Counted from the stretch's first letter, positions 14,823 through 20,952 are shown. The stretch is 20,952 bases of DNA from JAHLMP01 sp964608845 (GCA_964608845.1 CAZSPP010000017.1:1-20952), one strand, 5' to 3'. The notes: generated by a model from the letters alone, not told the origin. Made by a program: numbers and translations.

Positions 14823-15638
14823 TTACCTCAATAAACTTGAAAGCTTTTGCAATGCTGACTTTGTAATTATTGTAAGTCTTCCTGCTACCGCTCCAGGAGC
14901 AAGCTCCTCTATGCTTTCTTTTATTTTTTCAGCTTCGATTATATCAACTCCAGGAATCTTTCTCGCGGATTTTTTTAGTTCACATTCCTGAGAAACGATA
15001 AAGAGTATTCCTTTCTTTTTCTTATATCTTCTTCCTCTCATTTTTCCTTTTCCACTTCTAACCTTTTTCTTTTTACATCTCTCTATTTCATCTGCTAAAC
15101 CAAGCTTATTCAAAATGTTTACAACATCTTTTGTTTTTTTGATTTCTTCAATTTTATCATCAATTATTATCGGAAGTGTCATATCATCTTTAACTTTATG
15201 CCCTCTTTTCTTCACCAAATTAACATTTCTTATTGCGCTCAAAGCAGATTTTATAGCAAGCAAAAGCTCCTTTTTATTTATCTTTTTAACCCAATTCTTT
15301 TCAGCTTTTGGTGGATGAGCCCTCCTACCTTTAACAGCTTGTGGAACAAATCTTGCCCTCCATAAAAGATATCCTACCTTTCCATGAATCCTTGCCATTC
15401 TACTCATTCCTCTACCCATCATACTCCATCTTTCTCTCCTTCTTCGTCCATGATAATGGGCAGATGTTCTTTTTCCTGCTAGAGGATCTGCTCCATATGG
15501 TTGCCTTTTAGAGGATTGTGAAAAAACTACTGCCTTTTTTATAACCTCTGGCTTATATTCTGTTTTCAAAAATTCTGGTACATTTATTTCTTCCAAAACA
15601 TTCCCATCAATATCATAAACCTTTAGTTTTTCTTCCAT
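14823..15638 (-). CDS. rpl4: Ribosomal protein uL4
   Basis: Large-subunit protein lining the peptide exit tunnel. 271 residues from the ATG at 15638. The GTG at 15647 is in-frame but forms part of the AGGTGA ribosome binding site, which also contains the uL3 stop codon. Recognisable segments are RQPYGADPLAGKRTSAHYHG, RRRRERWSMMGRGMSRMARI, FVPQAVKGRRAHPPKAEKNW, the basic GKGKMRGRRYKKKKG, and the C-terminal ARKIPGVDIIEAEKI with LAPGAVAGRLTIITKSALQK. All fit the archaeal/eukaryotic uL4 family and the length is normal. It is the second gene of the cluster after uL3; the TOPRIM gene follows 5 bp downstream instead of uL23. Confidence 0.96.
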   Translation of the reverse strand: MEEKLKVYDIDGNVLEEINVPEFLKTEYKPEVIKKAVVFSQSSKRQPYGADPLAGKRTSAHYHGRRRRERWSMMGRGMSRMARIHGKVGYLLWRARFVPQAVKGRRAHPPKAEKNWVKKINKKELLLAIKSALSAIRNVNLVKKRGHKVKDDMTLPIIIDDKIEEIKKTKDVVNILNKLGLADEIERCKKKKVRSGKGKMRGRRYKKKKGILFIVSQECELKKSARKIPGVDIIEAEKIKESIEELAPGAVAGRLTIITKSALQKLSSLLR

Positions 15639-15643
15639 CTTGC

Positions 15644-16591
15644 TCACCTTTTAATATGTATATACTTTATTTCCACGGGCTCATATTTTTCTGTTCTTCT
15701 TGGTTTTGATAATATTATTAATCTTTTTCTTGGTCCTGGGACAGAACCAGAAATTAAAACAGCTGTGGATTTTATAACTCCATAACCTTTAAATCCACTC
15801 TTAGGATTTATTTTTTCTTTGTCTTTTTCTATTAGCAAAATCTTTTTATTATATTCTGTTCTTTGGAAAAATCCATACTGGCCTGGCATTGGTACTCTCC
15901 AGTCAATTTTTCTTGGGGTTGTTGGTCCTATGCTTCCAGGATGTCTATGATGTTGCTCATCCTTTCTTCCTTGTATCTTAATTCCAAATCTTTTTACTGC
16001 ACCAGTAAAACCATGACCTTTTGTTATAGCACTTACATCACAGAACTCTCCTGGTCTGAAAACATCTGTTATATTTATTTCCTTTCCCAAAACCTCTTTA
16101 CCATATTTATATTGCTCTTCTATATTTCCTGTTAAACCTATTTCAAAAATCTCTGGCTTTATTTTATGCATTCCAGATTTTGTTGGTTGCGTGCATACAA
16201 TAATTCTTATTTCTTTTACTTTCTCCAAAATCTTCTCATCAAACTCCTTAAAGTTTTTTCTCTTTCCAATCTTTCTTTCAATTCCCTTTGGAAGATTTTT
16301 AGTCCATAGCTCAGTTAAAACTTTAAGCTCATTGTTTTCTCCCTTTCCATAAAATCTCAAACCACAAACAAATAATGGTGGCACTTCTAAAATAGTTGCT
16401 GGTTCTACAATAAGCTTATTTTTATGAAGATATTGAACATGCGTCATACCAACCTTATATCCAGCAAATCCCAACGGCTTAGCTTCTTTGCTCTCAACTT
16501 TAACCCAATTTATTCGAGGATAAATTCTTCTAGCCCTTTTTCTTGGCCAATATTGAAGTGATCCTCTTCTTGGTCTTCTTAGAGTAGGCAT
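15644..16591 (-). CDS. rpl3: Ribosomal protein uL3
   Basis: Early-assembling large-subunit protein near the peptidyl-transferase centre. 315 residues, slightly shorter than most archaeal homologues. It begins MPTLRRPRRGSLQYWPRKRA, a classical archaeal uL3 start, and has AGYKVGMTHV, the loop GHGFTGAVKRFGIKIQ, HHRHPGSIGPTTPRKIDWR, PMPGQYGFFQRTEYNKKIL and the end GPRKRLIILSKPRR. It is the first gene of the uL3-uL4-TOPRIM-uL23-uL2 operon. Upstream on the minus strand lie AGGTTGA (ribosome binding site) and, at about 16626-16635, acttaaaaat, a likely TATA box giving a short leader. It is divergent from the eL15 operon across about 120 bp. The last codons overlap the uL4 ribosome binding site. Confidence 0.96.
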   Translation of the reverse strand: MPTLRRPRRGSLQYWPRKRARRIYPRINWVKVESKEAKPLGFAGYKVGMTHVQYLHKNKLIVEPATILEVPPLFVCGLRFYGKGENNELKVLTELWTKNLPKGIERKIGKRKNFKEFDEKILEKVKEIRIIVCTQPTKSGMHKIKPEIFEIGLTGNIEEQYKYGKEVLGKEINITDVFRPGEFCDVSAITKGHGFTGAVKRFGIKIQGRKDEQHHRHPGSIGPTTPRKIDWRVPMPGQYGFFQRTEYNKKILLIEKDKEKINPKSGFKGYGVIKSTAVLISGSVPGPRKRLIILSKPRRTEKYEPVEIKYIHIKR

Positions 16592-16682
16592 TTTATTCTC
16601 AACCTATATCAACTTAGATTTTTACATTTTTAAGTAAATATTTAAAATATTCAATACGAATTAAAATCTTTATTTTAAATGC

Positions 16683-16690
16683 TTTATATA
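16683..16690 (+). promoter_or_regulatory. TATA box for eL15 operon
   Basis: The sequence tttatata is centred about 25 bp before the ATG at 16711, as expected for a leaderless archaeal promoter. The rest of the 119-bp divergent gap with uL3 is AT-rich and includes atatttaaaatat (16638-16650), nearly palindromic. The position supports the ATG at 16711 over the TTG at 16702 as the eL15 start. Confidence 0.5.
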
Positions 16691-16710
16691 TCTTTTTAGA
16701 GTTGAAGGAA

Positions 16711-17172
16711 ATGATTGAAGTATCAAAAGAGACATTAAGAAAATGGAGAAAGTCGAAAAGTATAGAAAGGGTTGAAAAGCCTTTTAACATAAAAAGGGCT
16801 AGGTCTTTAGGCTATAAAGCAAAACAGGGTTTTGTTGTAGTTAGAGTAAGAGTAAAAAAAGGTGGAAGAAGAAGACCAAAACCAGGAGCAGGTAGAAAGC
16901 CGAGTAAAGCAGGATTGATTCATTTTACTCCTAAGAAAAGCTTAAGATTGATAGCTGAAGAAAAAGCTGCAAGAAAATATCCAAATTTAGAGGTTTTGAA
17001 TAGTTATTTAGTTGCAGATGATGGTGTTTATAAATATTTTGAGGTTATAATGGTCGATCCTCATCATCCTGTAATTCTTTCTGATAAAAAGATTAATTGG
17101 ATTGCTAAGCAAAGAGGAAGAGTTTTTAGAGGGCTAACAAGCGCTGGAAAAAAGGTCCGTGGCCTTAAATAA
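16711..17172 (+). CDS. rpl15e: Ribosomal protein eL15
   Basis: Archaeal/eukaryotic large-subunit protein. 153 residues from the ATG at 16711, against about 190 in most archaea. The core is well conserved: LRKWRKSKSIERVEKPF, RARSLGYKAKQGFVVVRVRV, KGGRRRPKPGAGRKPSKAG, EEKAARKYPNLEVLNSYLVA, YFEVIMVDPHHPVI and GRVFRGLTSAGKKVRGLK. The N-terminal segment usually seen before LPKWR (the YIREAW... part) is missing, and the protein stops directly after RGL, without the usual basic tail of 20 or so residues. No upstream in-frame extension supports a longer start, so the shortening looks real. It heads a plus-strand operon with Rpp30, Pop5 and aIF2-beta, as L15e precedes RNase P genes in many archaea. 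Confidence 0.94.
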   Translation: MIEVSKETLRKWRKSKSIERVEKPFNIKRARSLGYKAKQGFVVVRVRVKKGGRRRPKPGAGRKPSKAGLIHFTPKKSLRLIAEEKAARKYPNLEVLNSYLVADDGVYKYFEVIMVDPHHPVILSDKKINWIAKQRGRVFRGLTSAGKKVRGLK

Positions 17173-17178
17173 AAGTGC

Positions 17179-17186
17179 TTAAAATA
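17179..17186 (+). promoter_or_regulatory. TATA-like box before Rpp30 gene
   Basis: The sequence ttaaaata is centred about 25 bp before the ATG at 17208, in the 35-bp gap after eL15. There is no clear ribosome binding site before this ATG, so an internal leaderless promoter is plausible in addition to read-through from eL15. Confidence 0.35.
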
Positions 17187-17207
17187 TTATGAAGATAATT
17201 TTTAATT

Positions 17208-17912
17208 ATGAAATATTACGATTTGCACATAGATTCTGAAAAATTAGAGGAAATTATAGAAATGGCCAAGCTCTTAGGATTTTCTGGAATATTTGTTAAT
17301 GTTCAAAATATTGAAGAAAGAAGATTAAACGAAAACCTAAAACAATTTCTAAACCCTGAAAAAAATAATGAAATAGAATTGATTAGAGGAGTTATAATAA
17401 AGGCGAAAAATAAAGAGGAATTAAAAGCACAGATAGAAAAATATAGAAGAAAGGTTGAAATAATAGCTGTTTATGGAGGAGATTATGAAATAAATAGACT
17501 TGCTTGTGAAGATAATAGAGTTGATATTTTATATCATCCTGAGCTTGGAAGAAATGATTCTGGCTTAGATCATATATGCATAAAATCTGCGGCTGAAAAT
17601 AATGTCGCGATAGAAATAAATTTTAATGAAATATTAAAATCTAAAAATAGACCAAAAATTCTCTCATTTATGAGAAAAAATATAAAACTTTGTAAAAAAT
17701 ATGAAGCAAAAATTATAATAACAAGTGGAGCAACTGAAAAATGGGAAATGCGAGCTCCAAGGGAGTTGGCATCCATAGGATATGTTTTAGGTTTGGATTT
17801 AAAAGATGCAATAGATGCTGTTTCAATAAATCCAGAAACAAAAATAAATGAGAATAGAGAAAAGCTAAAAGGAAATATAATTGGAAATGTTAGGATTGTA
17901 GAAGAATTTTAG
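17208..17912 (+). CDS. rnp3: RNase P protein subunit Rpp30
   Basis: Protein subunit of archaeal RNase P, which trims the 5' leader of pre-tRNAs. 234 residues with a PHP-like TIM-barrel fold. Recognisable parts: the start KYYDLHIDSEKLEEIIEMAK, AKLLGFSGIFVNV, the strand RKVEIIAVYGGDYEINRLAC, DILYHPELGRNDSGLDHICI, NNVAIEINFNEILKS and AKIIITSGATEKWEMRAPRE before ELASIGYVLGLD, which is characteristic of the family. In archaea Rpp30 forms a heterotetramer with Pop5 that activates the catalytic RNA; Pop5 is the next gene, 8 bp downstream. It follows eL15 after 35 bp. The length is normal. Confidence 0.94.
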   Translation: MKYYDLHIDSEKLEEIIEMAKLLGFSGIFVNVQNIEERRLNENLKQFLNPEKNNEIELIRGVIIKAKNKEELKAQIEKYRRKVEIIAVYGGDYEINRLACEDNRVDILYHPELGRNDSGLDHICIKSAAENNVAIEINFNEILKSKNRPKILSFMRKNIKLCKKYEAKIIITSGATEKWEMRAPRELASIGYVLGLDLKDAIDAVSINPETKINENREKLKGNIIGNVRIVEEF

Positions 17913-17920
17913 GTGATTTT

Positions 17921-18316
17921 ATGGAAAAGCCTAAAATATTGCCACCAACATTGAGAGAAAAGCATAGATATATTGTTTTTGAAATTATTTCAGAGGGTCC
18001 AATAGAATATGAAGACTTTTCAAAATCTGTCTGGCTTGCTTGCTTATCTTTTTTAGGAGAGCTTAAAACATCAGAGAGTGAAGTAAAGATAATAAGAAAT
18101 CTTTTTAATCCGAGAACTCAACAAGGAGTAATAAGATGTAGAAATGATGCAACAGAGCATGTAAGAGCAGCTTTATCTTTAATTACAAAAATCGGAGAAA
18201 AGAATGCAATAATAAAAGTTTTAGGAATTACGGGTACAATAAGCTCTGCTAAAAGAAAATACCTTGGCTTTACTGATCTTAGCAATTTTGAAAAATTTGG
18301 TGAGGAAGAAAAATGA
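17921..18316 (+). CDS. rnp2: RNase P protein subunit Pop5
   Basis: Partner of Rpp30 in archaeal RNase P. 131 residues with the RRM-like Pop5 fold: LPPTLREKHRYIVFEIIS at the N-terminus, VWLACLSFLGELKTSESEVK in the middle, then NPRTQQGVIRCRNDATEHVR, AALSLITKIGEKNAIIKVLG and the end TISSAKRKYLGF. The ATG has a strong AGGTGA ribosome binding site that begins in the Rpp30 stop codon, so the two subunits are probably made in matched amounts. The stop overlaps the ATG of aIF2-beta (ATGA). No RNase P RNA gene is seen in the window. Confidence 0.94.
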   Translation: MEKPKILPPTLREKHRYIVFEIISEGPIEYEDFSKSVWLACLSFLGELKTSESEVKIIRNLFNPRTQQGVIRCRNDATEHVRAALSLITKIGEKNAIIKVLGITGTISSAKRKYLGFTDLSNFEKFGEEEK

Positions 18317-18720
18317 TATCTTATGAAGAAATGTTGAAAAGAGCAAGAAAAGAGATTCCTCAAGAAGGTAATTTATCAGATAGATTCAAAATTCCTGAAG
18401 CAGAAATAACATATAGTGGAAAATTTACAATAATAAAAAATTTCTCTCAGATATGTGATATGCTTAGGAGAGATCCTCAACATTTTGCGAAATTTTTGTT
18501 TAAAGAATTAGCAATACCTGGAAAAATAGAAGAAAACAAACTTATTTTACAAAAAAATTTTGGAAAGGAAAAGATAGATGAAAAAATAAGAGAATATTGC
18601 AAAGAGTATATATTTTGTAAGGAATGTGGAAAAGGTGATACCACACTTAAAAAAATAAATAATATATTCTATTTAAAATGTGAAGCATGCGGAGCAGAAA
18701 GAAGCGTAAAAAAGATATGA
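18313..18720 (+). CDS. eif2b: Translation initiation factor aIF2 subunit beta
   Basis: Beta subunit of the heterotrimeric initiation factor that delivers initiator tRNA to the small subunit. 135 residues, typical of archaea. The N-terminal helix region (SYEEMLKRARKEIPQ) binds the gamma subunit. The core domain shows RFKIPEAEITYSGKFTIIKN, FSQICDMLRRDPQHFAKFLF and ELAIPGKIEENKLIL. The C-terminal zinc ribbon has paired cysteines FCKECGKGDT and LKCEACGAERSVKK. All four ligands are present. The ATG overlaps the Pop5 stop, with GAGG upstream as ribosome binding site. The pilin-like gene begins 9 bp after its stop. Confidence 0.95.
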   Translation: MISYEEMLKRARKEIPQEGNLSDRFKIPEAEITYSGKFTIIKNFSQICDMLRRDPQHFAKFLFKELAIPGKIEENKLILQKNFGKEKIDEKIREYCKEYIFCKECGKGDTTLKKINNIFYLKCEACGAERSVKKI

Positions 18721-18729
18721 GTGTTTAAA

Positions 18730-19095
18730 ATGAAAGGGCAGTGGTTTATAATATCTGCTATTATTATTTCTGGCGCACTTCTAATAATTTCAAATCTTTT
18801 AAGAAGTTACACCCAAGATTATTCTTATATAGTTAAAATGGATGAAGATTTTATTCTTTTTAATATTGAAGAAGAGCTTGGCAAAACATTACTTTTATCA
18901 AGAGATTATGAAGATCTTGAAAATAATTTAAAGCATTTTATAAATTTTGTGAAAGATAGGATAGGAAGATTGGGATATTATGTTGAAATAGTAAATGAAA
19001 GTATTTTATCAATGCCACCTGCAAAAACAAGATTTAAGATAATATTAATTAGCAACAATGTAAATATAACCAAAACATTAGAATTGCCGAAATAG
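18730..19095 (+). CDS. Type IV pilin-like protein
   Basis: Small protein of 121 residues from the ATG at 18730 (a GTG directly after the aIF2-beta stop is a weaker alternative). The N-terminus, MKGQWFIISAIIISGALLII, has a short charged stretch ending KGQ followed by about 20 hydrophobic residues, the layout of an archaeal class III signal peptide cut after Gly by a prepilin peptidase. The rest is polar with alternating strands and helices, and no Cys. From memory, proteins starting MKGQWFIISA occur in several DPANN-type genomes; this could not be searched. No specific function can be assigned. It ends the eL15/RNase P/aIF2-beta operon and may only be carried along with it. A prepilin peptidase is encoded at 1825-2628. 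A simple membrane-anchored protein is the alternative. Confidence 0.62.
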   Translation: MKGQWFIISAIIISGALLIISNLLRSYTQDYSYIVKMDEDFILFNIEEELGKTLLLSRDYEDLENNLKHFINFVKDRIGRLGYYVEIVNESILSMPPAKTRFKIILISNNVNITKTLELPK

Positions 19096-19113
19096 ATTTT
19101 TTAAAATCCTCTT

Positions 19114-20271
19114 TTAAACCCTTCCTTTAAATGCTTTTATTGCATCTATCTCTTCTTTTGTGAAAAGGGATTTTGCGCTCTTATTTTTTTCAATAAGATA
19201 TTTAAAGATTGGAATATATTGAGTTGCCTTTTTTGAAGAGCAATGAGTTAAAGAACCTATTTTTAGGCATAGACTTTTAAGATCCTTAGGAATCTTCTTT
19301 TCTTGATATATTATTGGAGAGCTATACATTGTGAATCCTGAATAAGGCTCTGTTTTTGCTATACTCACAAAAGCCATAAAATCCAAAAAATATTTTTGCA
19401 ATTGCCAGGATTGTCTTTTTATTATCATTCTTTGAAAAAAATCTGCTTTTGCTAAATACTCATAACCTTTTGCTAAATCCTCTGGTTTTTTGTATTCTTT
19501 AATTAAATTTTCTTCTATCCACCAAAATATCTCTTCTGGTGTTTTTTCTGATTGATTTATAGCAAATAATGCATTATTTATGTTTCTTGTTTTGAAGATG
19601 ATCTTTAAAGTATCAAATATTGTTTGCTCTACTTCTCTTGTAGATAATTTTTTTATACTTTCTTCAGTAATTTCCTCCAATGTTTCAAAATCAATAAGAG
19701 CTGCTCTTACATCTCCATTAGCCATTCTTGCTAATTGAGCTATTGCCTTTTCTTCATACTTCTTTCCTTCTTTTTTTGCAATCCTTTCTAAGAAAGCCTT
19801 TAGATTGTTTAAATGTATTTTGTCAAATTTTATCATTTCTGAAAATTTTCTTATCGTGGCTAAACTTTTTTCAAAAGGATTATTGGCAGTAAGCACAACT
19901 GGATAAGAAGAATTTTTTATTAATTCTAATATAGCTTTTTCCATTCCTTTGTCCTTTACCTCTACATCATCAATCAAAATTATTCTACCTTTTCCAAACA
20001 AGCTTAACTGTTTTCCTGCTTCGAATATTTTTTGTTTGATTGTATTATAATCTCTGAAATCAGATGGAGAAAGCTCAATTACCTCATAAGATAATTCTTT
20101 TGCTATTAGCTCTATGCTCAAAGACTTTCCACATCCTGGTGGACCATACAAAAATAAAGCCTTTCCTTTCTTAAAGTTTTTTATAAAATTTAATGCATCT
20201 TCCATTTGCTTTCTATTACCTATTACCTCAGAAATTCTTTTTGGCTTATATTTTTCAAGAAAAGACGGCAT
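19114..20271 (-). CDS. rfcL: Replication factor C large subunit
   Basis: AAA+ subunit of the clamp loader that places PCNA on DNA. 385 residues, short for RfcL (often 400-500) and without a visible PCNA-binding tail. It starts MPSFLEKYKPKRISEVIGN (typical WxEKYRP-like region), Walker A LYGPPGCGKS (41-50), Walker B-like IILIDDVE (97-104) where most members have DEVD/DEVE, sensor-1 VLTANN (126-131), and the large-subunit collar with WWIEENL and KGYEYLAKADFFQRMIIK. The collar motifs distinguish it from the small subunit. It converges with the pilin-like gene and is divergent from tRNA-Ser, with a TATA-like box 26 bp upstream suggesting a leaderless mRNA. Confidence 0.92.
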   Translation of the reverse strand: MPSFLEKYKPKRISEVIGNRKQMEDALNFIKNFKKGKALFLYGPPGCGKSLSIELIAKELSYEVIELSPSDFRDYNTIKQKIFEAGKQLSLFGKGRIILIDDVEVKDKGMEKAILELIKNSSYPVVLTANNPFEKSLATIRKFSEMIKFDKIHLNNLKAFLERIAKKEGKKYEEKAIAQLARMANGDVRAALIDFETLEEITEESIKKLSTREVEQTIFDTLKIIFKTRNINNALFAINQSEKTPEEIFWWIEENLIKEYKKPEDLAKGYEYLAKADFFQRMIIKRQSWQLQKYFLDFMAFVSIAKTEPYSGFTMYSSPIIYQEKKIPKDLKSLCLKIGSLTHCSSKKATQYIPIFKYLIEKNKSAKSLFTKEEIDAIKAFKGRV

Positions 20272-20292
20272 AATTTTTATTAATCTGCTATT

Positions 20293-20301
20293 ATTTTAAA
20301 T
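20293..20301. promoter_or_regulatory. Symmetric TATA element shared by rfcL and tRNA-Ser
   Basis: The element attttaaat is nearly its own reverse complement. Read leftward it is centred about 26 bp before the rfcL ATG at 20271. Read rightward it is about 29 bp before the first base of tRNA-Ser at 20327. No second TATA-like box stands out in the 55-bp gap, so one element may serve both directions. Inference from spacing. Confidence 0.4.
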
Positions 20302-20326
20302 GAATTTGCTTATTATTAATTCATAA

Positions 20327-20422
20327 GCCGGAGTGGCGGAACCAGGTAACGCGCGTGGCTCGAGACCACGTGTCCTTTATGGACTTGCAGGTTCGAAATC
20401 TTCGAAAATCCTGCCTCCGGCG
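20327..20422 (+). tRNA. tRNA-Ser (anticodon CGA), intron-containing
   Basis: A full cloverleaf can be drawn by hand. Acceptor stem GCCGGAG pairs with CTCCGGC (20415-20421), discriminator G. D stem GCG/CGC, with GG in the D loop. Anticodon stem CGTGG/CCACG closes the loop CTCGAGA with anticodon CGA at 20361-20363. A long variable arm GTCC-TTTAT-GGAC is diagnostic of a class II (Ser) tRNA. T stem GCAGG/CCTGC is intact but encloses 18 nt instead of 7; removing 11 nt (20398-20408) gives the consensus loop TTCGAAT. CCA is not encoded. The identity reads UCG codons. It is divergent from rfcL, with a shared TATA-like box upstream. Confidence 0.93.
20398..20408 (+). other. Putative 11-nt tRNA intron at position 59/60
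   Basis: The extra bases ATCTTCGAAAA lie in the T loop between positions 59 and 60, a known non-canonical archaeal intron site. Loop bases 54-57 (TTCG) pair with CGAA of the insertion to form the 4-bp central helix. A 3-nt bulge A-A-T follows on the 3' side, then the T stem. The 5' cut falls in the loop after A58-A59. This matches a relaxed bulge-helix-loop substrate of archaeal tRNA endonuclease. Splicing is inferred, not shown. Confidence 0.75.
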
Positions 20423-20952
20423 TGATTAACTTTCTATACGCCTATACGTCGGGTATTTAAGCAAAGAAATGGTTGTTTTGATTATGGAAAAAGATCTTTA
20501 TAACAGGGAAAGATGAATTAGAGGATAAACCTAAACTAAAAAAGCAAAAATAATGACAGCCAACCCAATCAATTTTAGTTAGTGCTTCTTTTTTAATCAC
20601 AGTTTTATGGAAACAATACGACAAACCAAATATATAAAGAAAAGTTGTTATGATCGACCTGCTTATTATAGGAATACCTCTAGTAAAAAGAAACATACCG
20701 ACTATAATGTTTCGATAATTCTATCTTTTTCTAGTCCTTTTTTTGAAATTTTTTTCTATAATATTCCTTATTCAAAAATTAAGGATTTTATTTTGCCACA
20801 TCTTAATATAGAACTTTTTATATCGACTTATAATTTATTAATTTGAAAATAATTTTATAGAAAGTTCAAAGGAAATTTCTAATGAGAAATTAATTGAAAA
20901 ACTTGAAATAGAAATATAAAAAATGGCTATTTTTTACATCATTTTAAAATTT
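20423..20952. other. Gene-poor stretch after tRNA-Ser
   Basis: These 530 bp contain no gene I can support. Open frames of up to about 80 codons exist on both strands around 20457-20846, but their translations are low-complexity, rich in Phe/Ile/Ser/Tyr, match no family I know, and overlap each other. One plus-strand frame gives short hydrophobic pieces broken by stops (for example LVSASFLITVLWKQYDKPNI, then MIDLLIIGIPLVKRN), which could be remains of a small membrane-protein gene. An ATG at 20923 runs off the window end after ten codons and cannot be judged. No repeat array or RNA fold was recognised. Confidence 0.5.

Noticed and set aside
20457..20846. Overlapping 79-codon frames on both strands after the tRNA
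   Set aside because: Compositionally poor, mutually overlapping, and without ribosome binding sites, well-spaced TATA boxes or known motifs.
20923..20952. Start of a gene at the window end
   Set aside because: Only ten codons are visible, with no ribosome binding site; cannot be judged.
1..20952. CRISPR arrays, insertion sequences, rRNA genes
   Set aside because: No regularly spaced repeats, transposase-like protein, terminal inverted repeats or rRNA signature segments were seen on reading the window.

Overview
This window is archaeal chromosomal DNA. Supporting genes are those for glycerol-1-phosphate lipids (GGGP synthase, G1P dehydrogenase), archaeal/eukaryote-type ribosomal protein eL15, the RNase P proteins Rpp30 and Pop5, aIF2-beta, the RFC large subunit, deoxyhypusine synthase, an A24-type prepilin peptidase, and a tRNA-Ser that appears to carry an archaeal-type intron. 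The DNA is strongly AT-rich (roughly 30% GC by eye). Spacing is tight, and many genes have a TATA-like box about 25 bp before the start codon, which suggests leaderless mRNAs. Internal operon genes often carry GGTGA-type ribosome binding sites. Several proteins are short for their families (eL15, GDH), and one begins MKGQWF, a start I associate from memory with DPANN-type archaea. A small-genome DPANN-like lineage is therefore plausible, but the window alone does not prove it.

Layout. 1-2637: the first two enzymes of the archaeal lipid backbone, G1P dehydrogenase and GGGP synthase, converge with 3 bp between them; a prepilin peptidase lies upstream of the dehydrogenase on the same strand. 2729-7078: a cis-prenyltransferase, then a minus-strand redox group (thioredoxin, thioredoxin reductase, NAD kinase), glutamate dehydrogenase and an MgtC-like membrane protein. 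7111-9311: an HTH protein translationally coupled to an AMP-forming acetyl-CoA synthetase. 9490-11376: a thioredoxin-CcdA/DsbD-like membrane protein divergent from a membrane-anchored winged-HTH protein with a Cys-Gly-Cys outside-facing loop. 11385-13344: deoxyhypusine synthase plus a fold-III PLP decarboxylase (hypusine/polyamine). 13378-16591: the head of the S10 ribosomal operon, uL3-uL4-[TOPRIM protein]-uL23-uL2. 16711-19095: eL15-Rpp30-Pop5-aIF2-beta-pilin-like protein. 19114-20422: RFC large subunit divergent from tRNA-Ser(CGA). 20423-20952: no convincing gene.

The genes fall into coherent modules: lipid backbone and polyprenyl carrier synthesis; cytosolic and envelope thiol redox; hypusine/aIF5A modification; ribosome and RNase P. 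The most striking single observation is the tRNA-Ser. Its T-loop holds an 11-nt insertion that folds into a bulge-helix motif, and precise removal leaves the consensus T-loop TTCGAAT. Other points of interest are the TOPRIM gene inside the ribosomal operon, the possible thiol-sensing regulator of the DsbD-like gene, and the decarboxylase in which the usual catalytic Cys aligns with Pro.
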